Shown here: piece after piece, positions 61,534 through 64,000 of the stretch
How the letters are laid out: every line of letters begins with the position of its first letter
Numbering within the stretch: position 1 is the first letter of the stretch
Assembly: GCA_937141935.1 (NCBI GenBank)
Contig: CAKZQS010000004.1
Coordinates: 186,001-250,000 of the forward strand
Length of the DNA: 64,000 bases
From: an uncultured Ectothiorhodospiraceae bacterium
Lineage (GTDB): Bacteria > Pseudomonadota > Gammaproteobacteria > Nevskiales > Oceanococcaceae
Direction: 5' to 3'
The notes under the pieces: model-generated
Database searches by the model: none
Told to the model about the DNA's origin: nothing
What the model saw: the letters and a program-made list of their open reading frames with translations, nothing else
Made by a program: the position numbers and the translations under genes

Positions 61534-61917
61534 ATGACCCACGCCCCCGATTCCGGCCCGCGCAACGTGCTTGGTGGCGCGCTGGCCACCTGCAGCAGCA
61601 AGCCCCTGACCGGCTTTCTGCGCGACGGCTGCTGTCGCGCGGTACCCGGCGATACCGGCCTGCACCTGGTCTGCGCGGTGATGACAACCGAGTTCCTGGC
61701 CTATTCGCGCGAGCAGGGCAATGACCTGGTGACCCCGCGCCCGGAGTTCGACTTTCCCGGCCTGGTGCCGGGCGACCGCTGGTGCCTGTGCGCCCTGCGC
61801 TGGGAGCAGGCCCGGCGCGCCGGCTGCGCGCCGGAGGTGGTGCTCGAGGCCACGGCGCTGCAGGCCTTGCAGGTGCTCGACCTGGCGCAGCTCAAGGCCC
61901 ACGCCCGCGCCGACTGA
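61534..61917 (+). CDS. DUF2237 family protein
   Basis: 127 residues, typical length. Family features: NVLGGALATCSSKPLTGFLRDGCC, TGLHLVCAVMTTEFLAYSREQGNDL, DRWCLCALRWEQARRAGCAPEVVLEAT. Five or more cysteines are conserved in style. Function unknown. 21 bases behind the RND gene, so probably cotranscribed. Confidence 0.93.
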   Translation: MTHAPDSGPRNVLGGALATCSSKPLTGFLRDGCCRAVPGDTGLHLVCAVMTTEFLAYSREQGNDLVTPRPEFDFPGLVPGDRWCLCALRWEQARRAGCAPEVVLEATALQALQVLDLAQLKAHARAD

Positions 61918-61919
61918 GC

Positions 61920-61986
61920 CTGTCACGCGCCGGTAACGCCGGCGTCAATTGCCGCCCATCTGTGTGTCACACGGCCTTTCTAGGCT
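61920..61986 (+). promoter_or_regulatory. phoX: Candidate PhoB-binding repeats and -10 for phoX
   Basis: Seven-base units at 11-base spacing resemble the Pho half-site CTGTCAT: CTGTCAC (61920), CGGTAAC (61931), GCGTCAA (61942), CGCCCAT (61953) and GTGTCAC (61964). The first and last are good matches and the others are 4 of 7. Ten bases after the last unit is TAGGCT (61981), the position of the -10 in E. coli phoA. Confidence 0.5.
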
Positions 61987-61990
61987 TGGC

Positions 61991-62011
61991 GATTGGTCCC
62001 GATCACCAATC
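61991..62011. promoter_or_regulatory. phoX: Inverted repeat in the phoX leader
   Basis: GATTGGT, seven bases, ACCAATC: a perfect 7-bp inverted repeat between the presumed -10 and the ATG. Could be an RNA hairpin or an operator. Confidence 0.4.
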
Positions 62012-62037
62012 ATCAAACACACGGGGTGGAGTCAAGC

Positions 62038-64000
62038 ATGGATCGTCAAAGCCAGAAGGGCCGCGAGCGCCTGTCGCGCAGCGCAAGCCCGCATCTCAAC
62101 GAATTGCTCGAGCATCAGGTTTCGCGGCGCAGCGCGCTGCGGGGTGGCCTGGGCCTGGCCAGCAGCACCTTTTTTGCCGGCGCCGGGGTCAGCGCGCTGA
62201 GCGCCTGCTCGGAAAGCGACGGCGTCGCGCCGCTGGAGCTCAAATTCCAGAGCGTGGCCGGCTCCGATGCGCCCGACCTGCTGCGCGTGCCCGCCGGCTA
62301 CATCACCGAAATCCTGGCCCCCTGGGGCACGCCGCTGCTCAGCGGTGCGCCGGCCTATGCCGGCGACGGCAGCAACACGGCGGCCGACCAGGCGCAGCAG
62401 GTGGGTACCAACCACGACGGCATGCACTACTTTCCGATCGAGGGCAGCCGCCGGGGCCTGCTGGTGGTCAACCACGAGTACACCAACGGCACGCTGTTCG
62501 CCGGTGATGGTCGCCAGGAAGACGCCACCGGTGCGCCCACCGACGTCGACGAAGTGCGCAAGGACATCAACGCGCATGGCCTGTCGGTGATGGAAATCGT
62601 GCGCGGCGATGATGGCCGCGTCAGCCTGGTGGCCGGCAGCCCCTTCAACCGCCGCATTACCGCGGCGACGCCAATGGCCATCTCCGGCCCGGCCGCCGGC
62701 GACGCCAAGCTGCGCACGCCCTTCAGCCCCACCGGCACCCGCACCCGCGGCACGGTGAACAACTGCGCCTATGGCTCGACGCCGTGGAATACCTATCTCG
62801 CCTGCGAGGAGAACATCCAGGGCTACTTCATCACCAACGATGCCAACCCGCCGCGCGAAACCGCGCGCATGGGCATCAACGCCGACGGCTTTGGCTACAA
62901 GTGGAGCAACGTGGCCGGCGACGCCAGCGAGGACAATGGCGAATTCGCCCGCTGGAACGTCAGCCAGACGGGCGCCAGCGCGCTGGACGACTGGCGCAAC
63001 GAGGCCAACACCTTCGGCTGGATCGTCGAGGTCGACCCCACCGACCCGACCTCGACCCCGGTCAAGCGCACGGCCATGGGCCGCATGCGCCACGAGGGCT
63101 GCCAGCCGGGCCGCGTGCGCAATGGCGAAAAGGTCGCGTTCTATATGGGCGACGACGCGCGTTTCGAATACTTCTACAAGTTCGTGACCGCCGACGCCTA
63201 CAACGCCAACGGCAACAACGCCGACATGCTCGACCGCGGCACGCTGTACGTGGCCCAGTTCAACGCCGATGGCACGGGCCAGTGGCTGCCGCTGGACTAT
63301 GCCAACAACGCCGCGCTGGCCAATGATTTCAGCAGCCAGGCCGACGTGCTGGTCAACACCCGCAGCGCCGCCGACACGCTCGGCGCCACGCCGATGGACC
63401 GCCCGGAGTGGTCGACCACCGACCCGCTGACCGGCGAGGTGTACCTGACGCTGACCAACAACACCCGCCGCGAGGCCGGCCAGGAGAATGCGCCGAACCC
63501 GCGGGCCTCCAACTCGCACGGCCATGTCATCCGCATCGCCGAAAACGGCGACGACCCGGCGGCCACGAGCTTCACCTGGGACATCTTCGTGTTCGGCTCG
63601 GCGGCCAGCGCCGACCCCAGCTTCAACATCTCGGGGCTGGATGCCAACAACGAGTTCGGCAGCCCGGACGGCATCTGGTTCGACCCGCGTGGCGTGCTGT
63701 GGATCCAGACCGACAACGGCGCCCCGCTGGACTATGGCGATGACCCCAACGACCAGATGCTGGCGGTGATTCCGGCCCGCCTGGACGGCGAACGTGTCAT
63801 TCGCCCGGACAACCAGGCCCAGCTCAAGCGCTTCTTCGTGGGCCCGGCCGGCTGCGAGGTCACGGGCATCCAGATGACGCCGGACTACAAGACGATGTTC
63901 GTCAACATCCAGCACCCCGGCGGCAGCTGGCCGGCCAACGATGGCGTTTCGCGTCCGCGTTCGGCCACGGTGGTCATCCGCCGCGAGGATGGCGACGAGA
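62038..64000 (+). CDS. phoX: PhoX-family alkaline phosphatase, C-terminus cut by window edge
   Basis: 654 codons are open to the right edge. A twin-arginine signal (SRRSALRGGLGLASSTFF) precedes the DUF839/PhoX domain: RVPAGYITEILAPWG, QVGTNHDGMHYFPIEG, LLVVNHEYTNG, NTYLACEEN and GRMRHEGCQP are family segments with metal-binding Glu and His residues. PhoX is a calcium- and iron-dependent phosphomonoesterase exported folded by Tat and induced by phosphate starvation. Upstream repeats resembling PhoB sites agree. GGGGTGGAG lies ahead of the ATG at 62038. Confidence 0.93.
   Translation, partial: MDRQSQKGRERLSRSASPHLNELLEHQVSRRSALRGGLGLASSTFFAGAGVSALSACSESDGVAPLELKFQSVAGSDAPDLLRVPAGYITEILAPWGTPLLSGAPAYAGDGSNTAADQAQQVGTNHDGMHYFPIEGSRRGLLVVNHEYTNGTLFAGDGRQEDATGAPTDVDEVRKDINAHGLSVMEIVRGDDGRVSLVAGSPFNRRITAATPMAISGPAAGDAKLRTPFSPTGTRTRGTVNNCAYGSTPWNTYLACEENIQGYFITNDANPPRETARMGINADGFGYKWSNVAGDASEDNGEFARWNVSQTGASALDDWRNEANTFGWIVEVDPTDPTSTPVKRTAMGRMRHEGCQPGRVRNGEKVAFYMGDDARFEYFYKFVTADAYNANGNNADMLDRGTLYVAQFNADGTGQWLPLDYANNAALANDFSSQADVLVNTRSAADTLGATPMDRPEWSTTDPLTGEVYLTLTNNTRREAGQENAPNPRASNSHGHVIRIAENGDDPAATSFTWDIFVFGSAASADPSFNISGLDANNEFGSPDGIWFDPRGVLWIQTDNGAPLDYGDDPNDQMLAVIPARLDGERVIRPDNQAQLKRFFVGPAGCEVTGIQMTPDYKTMFVNIQHPGGSWPANDGVSRPRSATVVIRREDGDE

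Noticed and set aside
59020..61926. Long N-terminal extension of the hydrolase frame
   Set aside because: Antisense to the RND exporter; the lipoprotein signal at 59019 marks the true start.
1..64000. tRNA, rRNA, CRISPR, prophage or insertion-sequence content
   Set aside because: No cloverleaf, repeat-spacer pattern, integrase or transposase was recognised by eye; a dedicated scan would be needed to exclude small RNAs.

Overview
The window is GC-rich, gene-dense chromosomal DNA (64 kb, about 49 protein genes, no gap over 300 bases without a gene). It comes from a Gram-negative bacterium, most likely a gammaproteobacterium. Evidence: a TonB-dependent receptor with a TtpC-type TonB system, PriA, ArgS followed by a SPOR protein, NudC, oligopeptidase A, a GlyGly-CTERM protease, AcnD-PrpF, and a wax ester synthase/DGAT. 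The mix would fit a marine or soil lineage near Nevskiales or other lipid-storing Gammaproteobacteria, but that placement is inference. I saw no rRNA, tRNA, CRISPR array, prophage or insertion sequence.

Layout. 1-4650: nudC (cut by the window edge), and a surface-sorted serine protease overlapping polyphosphate kinase ppk. 4849-9000: SPOR protein and argS on the minus strand, then a wax ester/triacylglycerol synthase with a basic tail. 9208-12896: a large TonB receptor with a clear terminator, then a TrhA/hemolysin III protein. 12952-18296: a DUF3999-like protein, priA and a CPA2 antiporter on the minus strand; a GDPD phosphodiesterase diverges from the antiporter with start codons sharing ATGCAT. 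18315-22635: sulfatase and the three-gene proton-translocating transhydrogenase pntA1-pntA2-pntB. 22705-28642: a lone 5'-3' exonuclease, an unknown lipoprotein, and the methylcitrate-branch pair acnD-prpF. 28911-34685: a TorF/Gcw_chp porin behind a candidate sigma-54 promoter, then DUF3450-TtpC-ExbB-ExbD-TonB-TPR. 34742-42681: MarC, a DUF885 metallopeptidase-like protein and OppABCDF, tightly overlapped. 42753-44912: a second Gcw_chp porin and an Old Yellow Enzyme family reductase. 44930-53333: a 1290-residue hybrid histidine kinase, then a predicted amidoligase system (RimK-like ATP-grasp, inactive transglutaminase-7TM, retropepsin-like RimB-type protease) divergent from an aspartoacylase/AstE-like hydrolase. 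53394-61917: oligopeptidase A, a saccharopine-dehydrogenase-like reductase, a REC-metallo-beta-lactamase fusion, a lipoprotein hydrolase, an RND/MMPL exporter and a DUF2237 protein. 62038-64000: PhoX phosphatase (cut by the right edge) behind candidate PhoB repeats.

Themes. Phosphate handling (ppk, GDPD, PhoX), outer-membrane energised uptake (TonB receptor plus TonB system), peptide capture and breakdown (OppABCDF, DUF885, PrlC, secreted protease) and storage lipids (WS/DGAT) recur. The least understood unit is the amidoligase/transglutaminase/retropepsin/aspartoacylase block at 48917-53333. Non-coding observations include a REP-like 32-bp inverted repeat present twice 20 kb apart, a 15-bp duplication of the prpF stop region, and several leader hairpins.
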